From contig PWQG01000397.1 of the NCBI GenBank assembly GCA_003556835.1, positions 1 to 24,869 on the forward strand: a stretch of DNA of 24,869 nt, in the 5' to 3' direction. The stretch comes from Gammaproteobacteria bacterium. GTDB lineage: Bacteria > Pseudomonadota > Gammaproteobacteria > Pseudomonadales > Pseudohongiellaceae. The notes under the pieces were generated by a model that was not told the DNA's origin, searched no databases, and saw only the letters and a program-made list of their open reading frames with translations. Positions 1 through 6,990 of the stretch are shown in pieces (position 1 is the stretch's first letter; every line of letters begins with the position of its first letter). The translations under genes and the position numbers were made by a program.

Positions 1-442
1 CTTCCCAGCGTGGGTCTGCCAGATCCTGATACGTCGACAGTTCCGAGGGATTCACACGCTCGTGATCATAGACGATGACACGTGAGCGCAGGGACATGGC
101 AAACCAGTGGCCCGCCGGATCCCGGTATTGCTCTGGCACCAGGGTCTTCACCGCCGGTGAATCCACTGCCTGCAGCAAACCGAGTTTGCTCGCCCGATGC
201 AGGCGGCCTACATCAACCGTCAGTAGAATGTCGGCGGGACTGTTACGCCCTTCCAGCTCCATACGGGTGATCAGTTCATCCGCACCGCCGGTCACCAGGT
301 TGACTTCGATACCGGTCTGTTCGGTGAACATGTCCAGAACCGGCCGGATGAGATTCTCCTCACGAGCAGAGTAGATGTTGACTTCCTCCGCCTGAAGCAA
401 CGGCGACAATACCAGGGCACAAGCTAAGCAGAACATTCGCAT
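1..442 (-). CDS. Fe(III)-type ABC transporter substrate-binding protein (N-terminal part)
   Basis: This is the first 147 residues of a periplasmic binding protein; the rest lies beyond base 1. A short signal peptide (about residues 1-18, ending near LLQA) is followed by VNIYSAR at 21-27, the opening strand seen in FutA/FbpA/IdiA-type ferric-iron binding proteins. Next come an EQTGIEVNLV segment and the hinge-like PADILLTVD at 69-77. These proteins capture Fe(III) in the periplasm and deliver it to an FbpB/FbpC-type permease and ATPase, neither of which is in view. The ATG at 442 is preceded by GGAG at good spacing; a second ATG two codons later is less likely. A Fur-box candidate lies about 43-61 bases upstream of the start, which supports an iron role. 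Other substrates, such as thiamine or other oxyanions, cannot be fully excluded from the N-terminal half alone. Confidence 0.85.
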   Translation of the reverse strand, partial: MRMFCLACALVLSPLLQAEEVNIYSAREENLIRPVLDMFTEQTGIEVNLVTGGADELITRMELEGRNSPADILLTVDVGRLHRASKLGLLQAVDSPAVKTLVPEQYRDPAGHWFAMSLRSRVIVYDHERVNPSELSTYQDLADPRWE

Positions 443-484
443 GGGAGAAACTCCGGAGCCATGATTGGAAACGATATTGCAAAC

Positions 485-503
485 GATAATGGATATCATT
501 TAC
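485..503 (-). promoter_or_regulatory. Candidate Fur box upstream of the iron-binding protein gene
   Basis: The 19 bases GATAATGGATATCATTTAC match the classical Fur consensus GATAATGATAATCATTATC at 14 of 19 positions by hand count, including the first seven bases and the ATCATT block. The site lies just upstream of the putative ferric-iron binding protein gene, where Fur with Fe(II) would repress transcription. The AT-rich stretch stands out from its GC-rich surroundings. The match and position are seen directly; Fur binding is inferred. Confidence 0.65.
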
Positions 504-550
504 ATTTGCAACATCATTTCCTCACGGACTCCGGCCCGGCTGGCGCTTGA

Positions 551-1558
551 TCAGTTTCCGTCCTGCGCCGCCTCTTCGTATCGTGCACCCGCCAGAATAC
601 CGGGCAAGCCGTAATTGCCCTCATGGCAGGCGTACTCGAAAACCCTGTCCCCGGTGGTATTGAAGCTCAACTCGCCATGCCAAGGCTGACTGTAATAGAC
701 CGGATCCTCTACCGTGAACTCATAGAGAATCTGTTCATCCGAATAGCGGGTAAAACGCTCGGTCACCACGCCCTCATCCGAGAGATTGACCGTATTGCGT
801 CGCCCCTGCTGAGGATGCACATGACGCGTCTCCACCACCAGGGTATCGTCTTCCCACCAAGCGATGGAGTCACCCAGCCAGCGCTGCCACTCGGCGGGCC
901 GGTGTTCACCATCAATCGGGATGATGCGTGCATCCTGATTCATCTCCACCAGGATCATCAGGTAGTCATCTGTCTGCACGAACGTGTAGTTGTTGTTATA
1001 CAGGACATTCAGCATGGGCGGCCCACCCGTGCTGCCGAAGCCGATCAGGCAACGTTCTCCAAGGGAACGCCCCTCGGGCCCGTCGTTGTTGATCCAGGTC
1101 TCCCGGGTCTGCTGTCGCAGTTGCTCGCCCTGTTCCGAGTAAGGGATGCGTCCATCCGGCGGATCGATGATCCAGGATGTGCGGTACTCACCACGCACCC
1201 TGCCGAAGCGCGAACCGGGATCGATCCAGAAGGCGTTGTAGCCCCGTCCCATGGCTAGATCGGAACCATCAAGCAGCTCACCGAGCTCGCGATCCGCCAG
1301 GTTGTCATCAGTAGCCTGACGAACGTTCTGGGGATGCTGTGCGGTCACCTCCTCCAGATCCTCCGGAGCGATCACCAGGTAATCATAGCGGGGATGCCTT
1401 TGCAGCGTGGTGATCGAAGCATTGGTCCAGTTACCCTGGAAATCCGGTTTGCCGGACGCTGTGCGCGGCGGCTCGTAGTCTGTCGCCTCCTGGGCGGTGA
1501 GCCCGGCAGAGAACAACAACGGCAATGTCAGCAACGAAGTTCGTATCAGCTGCTTCAT
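551..1558 (-). CDS. Exported GKPD-family protein of unknown function
   Basis: A 335-residue protein with a signal peptide (about residues 1-23, MKQLIRTSLL then a hydrophobic core ending GLTAQ). It belongs to an uncharacterised secreted family with an N-terminal PRTASGKPDFQGNW segment (31-44), a central WWEDDTLVVE (234-243), a TVEDPVYYSQPW block (282-293) and a C-terminal EYACHEGN (308-315). The gene at 5008-5925 encodes a divergent paralog with the same landmarks in the same order. The ATG at 1558 is chosen because it begins the signal peptide and follows a GGGGGA ribosome-binding site; an in-frame upstream ATG at 1609 would put 17 unlikely residues before it. No catalytic motif is recognised. 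Such proteins are common in some environmental Gammaproteobacteria and Acidobacteria, but I know of no established function. Confidence 0.8.
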   Translation of the reverse strand: MKQLIRTSLLTLPLLFSAGLTAQEATDYEPPRTASGKPDFQGNWTNASITTLQRHPRYDYLVIAPEDLEEVTAQHPQNVRQATDDNLADRELGELLDGSDLAMGRGYNAFWIDPGSRFGRVRGEYRTSWIIDPPDGRIPYSEQGEQLRQQTRETWINNDGPEGRSLGERCLIGFGSTGGPPMLNVLYNNNYTFVQTDDYLMILVEMNQDARIIPIDGEHRPAEWQRWLGDSIAWWEDDTLVVETRHVHPQQGRRNTVNLSDEGVVTERFTRYSDEQILYEFTVEDPVYYSQPWHGELSFNTTGDRVFEYACHEGNYGLPGILAGARYEEAAQDGN

Positions 1559-1591
1559 CAGCAGTTCCCCCTTATTGTTATTGATGAATTG

Positions 1592-1620
1592 AAAGTAAAC
1601 CAGACACATGGTTTTGGCAA
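1592..1620 (-). promoter_or_regulatory. Possible sigma-70 promoter for the first GKPD-family gene
   Basis: On the minus strand TTGCCA (1620-1615, 5 of 6 to consensus) is followed after 17 bases by TACTTT (1597-1592, only 3 of 6). The position, about 34 bases before the start codon, is sensible, but the weak -10 element makes this tentative. Confidence 0.3.
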
Positions 1621-1677
1621 GCCATCCCGTTCAGGGGTGCAACGAACGAAAACGTGACCGTGGCAAAGACGTTGCGG

Positions 1678-1707
1678 TTGATCCCGCAGGCTGTCAAAGC
1701 GTATGAT
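1678..1707 (+). promoter_or_regulatory. Probable sigma-70 promoter for the cytochrome-HupE/UreJ genes
   Basis: TTGATC (1678-1683, 4 of 6) and TATGAT (1702-1707, 5 of 6) are separated by 18 bases. Transcription would start near 1714, about 60 bases before the lipoprotein start codon. The intergenic region is divergent, so a promoter on this strand is expected here. Confidence 0.5.
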
Positions 1708-1776
1708 TACCGGCCGAATTGTCCGCGAAAGCGGCGGGCATCCACCGGCCCTCCTTTTCAAGATGGTGAATCGATC

Positions 1777-2280
1777 ATGGCACTACGATACACATCCACC
1801 CTGCTGATCAGTTCGGCACTGTTGCTGACCGCCTGTGGCGAGTCTTCGCAACCCACCACCGCGGACAGCACTGCCAGTGACGCGGACCGCTACGTGACGA
1901 CTCTGAGCATGCACGACCTGATGGAAGATGTGCTCGAACCGGTGGCCGATTCCCTCTGGCGCTCAGCGGGCTGGATTGACGATGTGGAAGAAGGCTACTA
2001 CGAACTCTACCCGACCACCGATGAAGGCTGGGAACATGTCCGCCAACAGGCTGGCCTGATTGTAGAACTGGGCAACTCCCTGGCATTGCCCGGGCGCCGC
2101 GAAGACGATGATGCCTGGCTTACCTACTCCCGCGCCATGAGTGAAGTGGGTCTGCAGGCGATGGAAGCAGCGCAGCGACAGCATGAAGAGGACATTTTTC
2201 AGGCCGGCGCACGCCTCTACAGTGTATGTAATGCCTGCCATCTTGCCTACAACCCGGAAATCGGGCGCTTCTTCGATTGA
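1777..2280 (+). CDS. Small c-type cytochrome lipoprotein with C-terminal CxxCH
   Basis: A 167-residue protein with a lipoprotein signal ending in LLTAC (lipidated Cys20), a mainly helical body, and one haem-attachment motif CNACH at 151-155, close to the C terminus. The motif position and helical body recall the cytochrome c' fold, in which haem is bound at the end of a four-helix bundle; this is inference. It aligns by eye with the 137-residue protein at 3603-4016: both share SMxxLM, a central LALPGRRED/LLIPGYRED segment and the terminal CxxCH, so they are paralogs. The ATG at 1777 starts the lipoprotein signal; a longer in-frame form from 1654 adds a basic, non-signal stretch and is rejected. 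The ribosome-binding site is weak (GGTGA). The stop codon overlaps the next gene's ATG by one base, so the two are translationally coupled. It probably acts in periplasmic electron transfer or redox sensing. Confidence 0.8.
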   Translation: MALRYTSTLLISSALLLTACGESSQPTTADSTASDADRYVTTLSMHDLMEDVLEPVADSLWRSAGWIDDVEEGYYELYPTTDEGWEHVRQQAGLIVELGNSLALPGRREDDDAWLTYSRAMSEVGLQAMEAAQRQHEEDIFQAGARLYSVCNACHLAYNPEIGRFFD

Positions 2281-2996
2281 TGCTACATCAGCTCACAGGA
2301 AAGAACGGGCTGCGCCTGTTGTTGAACACGGCGCTGTTGGCCGCGCTCGGCGTGCCGGCGCTGGCCATGGCACACAGCATCGCCGAGGGTGACGCGAGCT
2401 TTGTGATCGGGGCGGACGGGCCGGCCATCATCCCTTTCATCTATCTCGGCGCCAAGCATATGGTGTCCGGCTTCGATCACCTGCTGTTTCTGGCCGGAGT
2501 GATCTTTTTCCTCTACCGCCCGATCGACGTGGTCAAATATGTCACCCTGTTCGCGGTAGGTCACAGCATCACCCTGATCCTTGGTGTACTGGCAGATATC
2601 CGGATCAATGCCCATCTGGTGGATGCGATCATCGGCCTGTCCATTGTGTACAAGGCGCTGGAAAACATGGGCGCATTCAACAACCTCGGCCGGTTCCGAC
2701 CTGACACGAGACTGGCCGTTTTTGCCTTCGGCCTGTTCCACGGTTTCGGACTGGCGAGCAGCCTGCAGGAACTGGAACTCTCTCCAGAGGGATTGCTCAC
2801 CAATCTGATCAGCTTCAATATTGGCGTGGAGCTGGGACAACTGTTTGCGCTGGGCTTCATGCTGCTGGCTTTCAGCGTCTGGCGCAGCTACAGCAGCTTC
2901 GAAAAACATGCCTTTCTGGCCAACACCATCATCATGACCGGCGGCTTCCTGGCCATTGCCTACCAGCTGACGTCCTGGTATCTGCAATCAGCCTGA
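2280..2996 (+). CDS. HupE/UreJ-family membrane protein
   Basis: A 238-residue polytopic inner-membrane protein with a cleavable-looking N-terminal segment ending ALAMAHS and about six hydrophobic segments. Family hallmarks are visible: HMVSGFDHLLFLAG (60-73), GHSITL (94-99), FHGFGLAS (153-160) and FNIGVELGQ (179-187), with conserved His60, His67, His95 and His154. HupE and UreJ relatives are linked to nickel or cobalt entry for hydrogenase and urease. No hydrogenase or urease gene is present here, so the metal and role are open. The ATG at 2280 overlaps the preceding stop by one base; a TTG three bases earlier is not needed. The next gene encodes the membrane-anchor protein commonly seen beside this family, which suggests a two-protein complex. 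Confidence 0.88.
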   Translation: MLHQLTGKNGLRLLLNTALLAALGVPALAMAHSIAEGDASFVIGADGPAIIPFIYLGAKHMVSGFDHLLFLAGVIFFLYRPIDVVKYVTLFAVGHSITLILGVLADIRINAHLVDAIIGLSIVYKALENMGAFNNLGRFRPDTRLAVFAFGLFHGFGLASSLQELELSPEGLLTNLISFNIGVELGQLFALGFMLLAFSVWRSYSSFEKHAFLANTIIMTGGFLAIAYQLTSWYLQSA

Positions 2997-3018
2997 AGCC
3001 TGCTGCAAGGAGAAAGTA

Positions 3019-3576
3019 ATGAATCAAGCAAAAGTGAGCCGCCGCAAGCTTGGCATTGCCACCGGAGCCGCCCTGGGCGTCGGCCTGTTGATCCTGGTGG
3101 CCATTGTGCTGCCGGCCGAGTTTGGCGTCGATCCGCTGAAAACCGGTCGCCTGCTTGGGCTCAGCGACCTTGCTGGCGGCGAGGAAGGCGCGCTGATCGA
3201 GCAGCATACCAATCATGCCGAGGACCATGTTGAATTCATCCTGGAACCGTTCCAGTCCGTGGAATACAAGTACACCATGGATGCCGATACGGCCATCGTG
3301 TTCAGCTGGCAAGCTGATGGTGAAGTGTATTTCGACATGCACTCGGAGCCGGCCGGCCGACCACCGGAGGACGAGGTCAGCTTTGCCGCTGGTGATGCCA
3401 GTGAGCAGAGGGGTGTCTATATTGCGCCGTTTACCGGCATCCACGGCTGGTTCTGGGAAAATCGGGGCTTTGAAGAGGTCACCGTACGACTGTCCGCAGC
3501 CGGCTTTTACGCCCTGGCCACCGAGTACCGGGATGGCAGCACCTTCGATATCGAACCGGAACCGGTGCTGGACTGA
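3019..3576 (+). CDS. Transmembrane anchor protein, partner of HupE/UreJ-type protein
   Basis: A 185-residue protein with one membrane-spanning helix (about residues 12-32), followed by LPAEFGVDPLKTGRLLGLS (31-49), a segment characteristic of proteins annotated as 'transmembrane anchor protein'. The remainder is predicted periplasmic and beta-rich, with a FTGIHGWFWENR block at 138-149 and a terminal VTVRLSAAGFYAL strand pair. The start is supported by AAGGAG seven bases upstream of the ATG. It lies 22 bases after the HupE/UreJ-type gene and is presumably co-transcribed with it. The HGWFW region with several His residues (His63, His66, His70, His108, His142) could bind metal, but that is speculation. 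The biochemical role is unknown. Confidence 0.8.
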   Translation: MNQAKVSRRKLGIATGAALGVGLLILVAIVLPAEFGVDPLKTGRLLGLSDLAGGEEGALIEQHTNHAEDHVEFILEPFQSVEYKYTMDADTAIVFSWQADGEVYFDMHSEPAGRPPEDEVSFAAGDASEQRGVYIAPFTGIHGWFWENRGFEEVTVRLSAAGFYALATEYRDGSTFDIEPEPVLD

Positions 3577-3602
3577 CACAGGAATGTCCTGCAGGAGCGT
3601 TG

Positions 3603-4016
3603 TCAGCGGATTGCTTCGTGGCAACTCTCGCAGGACATGTACAGGTCATTATTGAGATCGATCAAGGTGTCCATGTCGCGATCCTTGGCCGCCTTCAGGG
3701 CAGCCTCTGCAGCCACCCGCATCTTTTCCACATCGGTCAGCCAGCGCTCGCCATCTTCCCGATATCCGGGAATCAACAACAGATTGGCCGACTCAGCCAG
3801 CATCAGCGTCTGCCGCTCCATGTCGAGCCAGTCGGCATCGGATTGCGGCGGCGTCCGGGAGACGTAGAACACCGCATCGGAAGTGGGCTGGATGATCCCG
3901 GTCATCAACTCCTGCATGCTGCCCACGGCGCGTGGCTTATCATTGCCTGCCGCAAGCAATGAGACACTGAGCACAAGACCGGCCAGGGCGACCACTACGA
4001 ATGACAATATACGCAT
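3603..4016 (-). CDS. Small exported c-type cytochrome, paralog of the lipoprotein at 1777-2280
   Basis: A 137-residue protein with a Sec signal peptide (about residues 1-23, LSVSLLAAG) and a single haem-binding motif CESCH at 129-133, only four residues from the C terminus. The mature part is about 114 residues and strongly helical, consistent with a cytochrome c'-like four-helix bundle. Met34 in SMQELM aligns with Met45 of the paralog upstream and is a possible axial ligand or structural residue. The ATG at 4016 is preceded by AGAGGA at good spacing. The gene is convergent with the anchor-protein gene (26 bases between stops), so it is transcribed separately from its paralog. No terminator is evident between the convergent stops. 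Confidence 0.8.
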   Translation of the reverse strand: MRILSFVVVALAGLVLSVSLLAAGNDKPRAVGSMQELMTGIIQPTSDAVFYVSRTPPQSDADWLDMERQTLMLAESANLLLIPGYREDGERWLTDVEKMRVAAEAALKAAKDRDMDTLIDLNNDLYMSCESCHEAIR

Positions 4017-4124
4017 GAAATATCCTCTGGACTGCGAACCACCGATACTTTGATACTAACAGCGTCAACCGTTGCCTGCGGCCGGGATTGCATGATTCTT
4101 GTTCCTGATCAAATCCCCGATCAC

Positions 4125-4159
4125 AAAAAAACCCCTGTAAGCATTGCTGCCGACAGGGG
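4125..4159 (-). terminator. Rho-independent terminator after the DUF6152 gene
   Basis: On the minus strand the arm ACAGGGG at 4138-4132 pairs perfectly with CCCCTGT at 4159-4153 around a 14-base loop, and is followed by seven T residues (4131-4125). This is a textbook intrinsic terminator for transcripts coming from the DUF6152 gene, whose stop is about 80 bases upstream. A second short hairpin (4202-4207 with 4214-4219, CCTGCC/GGCAGG) lies between the stop and the terminator. Confidence 0.85.
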
Positions 4160-4238
4160 CCTTTCTACATACACTACACGGTACATATCGTATCTACATG
4201 CCCTGCCGATGATGGCAGGACATCAGATGACGTATGCT

Positions 4239-4703
4239 TCAGTCTTCCCGCGGTGCCTCGCTCGGGTCGGCACCATCACGCGGTGCACCGATACCGGAGG
4301 AGCCCATGAACAGGCGACGTCCGTCCGGGAACGTGATATCACGACCGTTGGCACGACAGGCCGGTGTACACAGCCGATCCTTGCTCTGGTAGCCGGTGAT
4401 CACCAGTTCAGTGCCGATCTGCAGCGAGTTTCGGGTGATGCCCCGACGCAGCAGTGTATTCGGCGTGCCACCTTCAGCCATCCAGGCCTGCTCACTGCCG
4501 TCTTCATTCTCGTGCATGATGTGAATCCATGAGTGCGGGTTGATCCACTCCACTCGAGTGATCGGACCACGCAGTGCCACCGGCAGATCTGCATCAAACT
4601 CGGCAGAGAATGCATGGTGGGCAGTCGCAGGCGACTGGGCACCAATTGCCATCACGCCACCGGCTACAACAGCTGCAGCTGCAAGCAGTTTCATCTTCAT
4701 CAT
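4239..4703 (-). CDS. DUF6152 family exported protein
   Basis: A 154-residue protein with a signal peptide (about residues 1-28, ending SPATA) followed immediately by HHAFSAEFD (29-37) and VEWINPHSWIHI (51-62). This pairing is diagnostic of the DUF6152 family, whose function is unknown. Histidines 29, 30, 57 and 61 could form a metal site at the mature N terminus and the NPHSW loop; that is inference. Cys112 and Cys116 in LCTPACRANGRD could form a disulfide. The ATG at 4703 is chosen because AAGGGG lies about six bases upstream; in-frame GTG 4709 and ATGs at 4700 and 4694 are alternatives. It is flanked by a GKPD-family gene upstream, a pairing I recall from other environmental Gammaproteobacteria. 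It ends in a strong terminator. Confidence 0.85.
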   Translation of the reverse strand: MMKMKLLAAAAVVAGGVMAIGAQSPATAHHAFSAEFDADLPVALRGPITRVEWINPHSWIHIMHENEDGSEQAWMAEGGTPNTLLRRGITRNSLQIGTELVITGYQSKDRLCTPACRANGRDITFPDGRRLFMGSSGIGAPRDGADPSEAPRED

Positions 4704-5007
4704 ATTCACCCCTTCAATATTCCATAGTGCTGATTCTGTTGCTCAGCTTAGATCGATTCACCTGAATGACGACTGAATACCATTCGATACAGCCGTTTCT
4801 GTACTACTTGTTGCCCATACTACCAATAACTCAGGCCTTTGTCCCTGTCATTCAACCCCCCGGAAACCACAATCCGGCGCAGAGTCCACCTGCTAGTTCA
4901 TCCTCCGGGACCGGGCGGTACCGCAGAATCATTCGATCCCGTGACCGCCTGTATCGCCCCGGACAGGGGGTTCCGCCCATTGTTGACCTGGATCAGGAAA
5001 AACCCGA
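4704..5007. other. Noncoding interval between DUF6152 and second GKPD-family gene
   Basis: About 304 bases without a supportable gene. It is locally AT-richer near the DUF6152 start and GC-rich near the middle. It holds the DUF6152 ribosome-binding site, a short palindrome GCGGTACCGC at 4915-4924 and a hairpin at 4991-5009. I see no convincing -35/-10 pair for the DUF6152 gene and no T-tailed terminator for the gene ending at 5008, so read-through between the two genes is possible. Confidence 0.5.
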
Positions 5008-5009
5008 TC
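4991..5009 (-). other. Stop-codon hairpin after second GKPD-family gene
   Basis: On the minus strand GATCGGG and CCTGATC can pair over seven positions (one G-U) around a TTTTT loop, beginning at the stop codon itself. No T-tract follows, so it is not a standard intrinsic terminator; it could stabilise the 3' end of the message. Confidence 0.3.
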
Positions 5010-5925
5010 AGAACGGCATCTGCATATCCTCGATCGGACGTCCCTGGCGGAATGGGCCATACATCAGCTCCTCCACGAACTCGACACACTTGAACTGCGG
5101 CAGTTCAAAATTCTCTTCCAGGCGACGATACAGCGGCATGCTGATGGTCCATGGACGCTCGTAGATCTCAGGATCCTCGATGGTCGCACTGTATTGGATC
5201 ACATTCTCGCTGACCAGATCGTAACGTTCTGTTACTTTAGAGTTCCAGGTTCGGTAGTTACCGGCACGATCGTACCAGGTCTGATCCAGCAGACCAGTCA
5301 CTTCAACCACGAAAGTGTCATCCTCCCACCAGCCATGTGACTGCCCCATCCAGGCATCGATCGGCGCTTCACCCGGATCTTCCAGATAGACGTTACGGAC
5401 CGCGCCAGCAAATGAATAGGCGATGAAGAAGGCACTGTTGCTCTGGAAAATCTGGAACGGATGCGGCATGTAGGTCGCTCGCGGCACACCCGGCATATAA
5501 CACTTGATTTCCGGGTCACGGGTCAGCCAGTTCTCCTGGTTTTCCAGTTGGCGCTCTCGAGCCCCTTCCTTGTAGGGTATATAGCCACCCTCGACAACAC
5601 CCTGGCTGGCCGGAACAGCACCCACCGCCCCGAGGGCCACCACTTCCGGTGCCGGCACGGGCACAAAGTCCCCTTCAACCATGGCGAATGCGGCTTTCGG
5701 CGGAGCCGGCTCAAGGTTGTTGTTGGCATTGCTCAGCACCTGCCAGATCCCGTTCATGTCCGGCTTTCCATCCGGCATCCTGGGAATGCTGTCTCCCGCA
5801 GGGGCCCCTTGTGCCGAAGCACTCTGGGTCACGGGCAGACTGCCCGCATCATCCGGCCCGCAGGCAAACAGGCCAACGGCAAGCACGGCCGACAACAATT
5901 GAAGTTTTCTGAACCCTTTTTGCAT
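5008..5925 (-). CDS. GKPD-family lipoprotein of unknown function
   Basis: A 305-residue protein with a lipoprotein-type signal (about 1-21, VGLFAC, Cys22) and a low-complexity Ser/Ala/Gly linker. It then shows the family landmarks DGKPDMNGIW (52-61), WWEDDTFVVE (199-208), ERYDL (233-237), ATIEDPEIYERPW (247-259) and KCVEF (279-283). It is a divergent paralog of the protein at 551-1558; the EYACHEGN end of that protein is replaced here by CVEFVEE. The ATG at 5925 is preceded by GGGAGG at good spacing and starts the signal; the in-frame ATG at 5964 would lie upstream of this ribosome-binding site. A strong promoter lies just upstream. The conserved WWEDDT and DP..Y..PW blocks may define a binding surface, but no enzyme class is recognised. 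Confidence 0.8.
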   Translation of the reverse strand: MQKGFRKLQLLSAVLAVGLFACGPDDAGSLPVTQSASAQGAPAGDSIPRMPDGKPDMNGIWQVLSNANNNLEPAPPKAAFAMVEGDFVPVPAPEVVALGAVGAVPASQGVVEGGYIPYKEGARERQLENQENWLTRDPEIKCYMPGVPRATYMPHPFQIFQSNSAFFIAYSFAGAVRNVYLEDPGEAPIDAWMGQSHGWWEDDTFVVEVTGLLDQTWYDRAGNYRTWNSKVTERYDLVSENVIQYSATIEDPEIYERPWTISMPLYRRLEENFELPQFKCVEFVEELMYGPFRQGRPIEDMQMPF

Positions 5926-5953
5926 TGTTATTATCCTCCCCGATTGGTCGACT

Positions 5954-5983
5954 GATATAAACATCAGGTTTTTTTACTGTCAA
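5954..5983 (-). promoter_or_regulatory. Sigma-70 promoter for the second GKPD-family gene
   Basis: A perfect -35 TTGACA (minus strand, 5983-5978) is followed after 18 bases by TATATC (5959-5954, 4 of 6); a one-base shift gives TTATAT at 17 bases. An A-tract lies in the spacer. Transcription would start near 5947, about 22 bases before the ATG, leaving a short leader containing the GGGAGG ribosome-binding site. Confidence 0.6.
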
Positions 5984-6040
5984 GCGGCAAACGCCGACAT
6001 ACGCGCCTAGTGTGCCTGTCGGACATTGAATGCTCGAGGT

Positions 6041-6826
6041 TCAGGAAGCGGCTTCACTCTGGTCAATGACACGCGTGAGGTACTCGCCGGTGCGCGTCAT
6101 TTCGTAGCGCTTGAACTTGATCCGTGGGTGCAGCTCGCGCATTCGGGCACAGATCAGGCCGTGGGCAGAGTGCAATTGCGCGTCCGCTATGATCCCGTTG
6201 ATATCGCATTCACGGGCCAGCTTCAGCAGACGATCGAAGTTGACGATGAAATTTTCCGTGTGCGTGGTCCGGATCTGGGAACCGTAGAACAGCCGCTGCA
6301 TGTTTTCCCCGCGCCCGGCCATCAACAGAAAACGTCGCGAAAAGATCTCCGAGTCACCGGTTGCATACTGGTGCCAGAGCTCGACGAACTCGCTGTCGCT
6401 GATGGCGTTGGCTCCCTTGGGGCCGCCACTGCTCTGCAACAACAGGCCGGCGATACCACCGAGCTGCCGACGGGTGGTATCGGCAATCTTGAAAAAGGTC
6501 TCCTGCCTTGCATTGCGCTCGTTCGCTGTGAGGGCTTCAGCCTGCCGGGCCGACACGATATTGCTGCGATGCAGCTCACGATTGTTCTGGGCAAGGATGG
6601 TCTGCTGGATGAAAAGCCCGATCACCAGCCAGAGGAATGCGAGGGGTGCGAATGCACCTTCGAGGAACCCGCCCATATCGTCGATGGGCATGCGCACGAA
6701 TTCGTTCCAGCCGACATTCAGGGAAAGGTAGAGCGCCCCGAGCACCAGCCAGACGACGGTCATCAGCAGACCCAGAATGATACGCCAGTCGGTGCGCGTG
6801 ACCGGATCCTGTTCTTGTTGTTCCAT
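6041..6826 (-). CDS. Two-helix membrane protein with cytoplasmic helical domain, unrecognised
   Basis: A 261-residue protein that I do not recognise. It has two hydrophobic helices (about residues 14-36 and 55-77) joined by a loop containing RMPIDDMGG, then a charged, coiled-coil-prone stretch (about 78-125) with many Gln, Arg and Glu residues. A C-terminal domain of about 130 residues contains FSRRFLLMAGRGENMQRLFYG (split by Gly171 and Gly173) and ends in a basic KFKRYEMTRTGEYL segment. The ATG at 6826 has no strong ribosome-binding site. In-frame ATGs further upstream add a low-complexity N terminus and overlap the xseB promoter, so they are less likely. The gene diverges from xseB. The layout suggests a membrane-anchored cytoplasmic signalling or scaffold protein, but no function is assigned. 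Confidence 0.65.
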   Translation of the reverse strand: MEQQEQDPVTRTDWRIILGLLMTVVWLVLGALYLSLNVGWNEFVRMPIDDMGGFLEGAFAPLAFLWLVIGLFIQQTILAQNNRELHRSNIVSARQAEALTANERNARQETFFKIADTTRRQLGGIAGLLLQSSGGPKGANAISDSEFVELWHQYATGDSEIFSRRFLLMAGRGENMQRLFYGSQIRTTHTENFIVNFDRLLKLARECDINGIIADAQLHSAHGLICARMRELHPRIKFKRYEMTRTGEYLTRVIDQSEAAS

Positions 6827-6930
6827 CAAACACAACCGCGTCGGTGGGAAAAGCGATAAGAGTACTGTCCCTGCGCCTCGGTGGTCAACGACTCCATACC
6901 CGCCAGAGCTGGCATCCCCGCGTTTCCGCA

Positions 6931-6959
6931 TTGCCATTTTGCCCCAGAAACTCGATAAT
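6931..6959 (+). promoter_or_regulatory. Sigma-70 promoter for xseB-ispA-dxs operon
   Basis: TTGCCA (6931-6936, 5 of 6) and GATAAT (6954-6959, 5 of 6) are separated by exactly 17 bases. Transcription would start near 6966, about 25 bases before the xseB ATG. This is the best plus-strand promoter in the window and probably drives the genes from xseB onward. Confidence 0.7.
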
Positions 6960-6990
6960 TCCACCGACAGCATCACGGTGGAAGCAGTTT

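Noticed and set aside
1654..1776. N-terminal extension of the cytochrome lipoprotein
   Set aside because: The extension is basic, covers the predicted promoter, and would bury the lipoprotein signal.
2283..3624. Two long minus-strand open frames opposite the HupE/UreJ and anchor genes
   Set aside because: The plus-strand products carry family motifs and signal or membrane segments; the antisense products are Gln/His-rich shadows without any motif.
5994..6022. Inverted repeat CCGACA/TGTCGG downstream of the gene ending at 6041, considered as terminator
   Set aside because: It has a 17-base spacer and no T-tract, and overlaps the approach to the promoter of the next gene.
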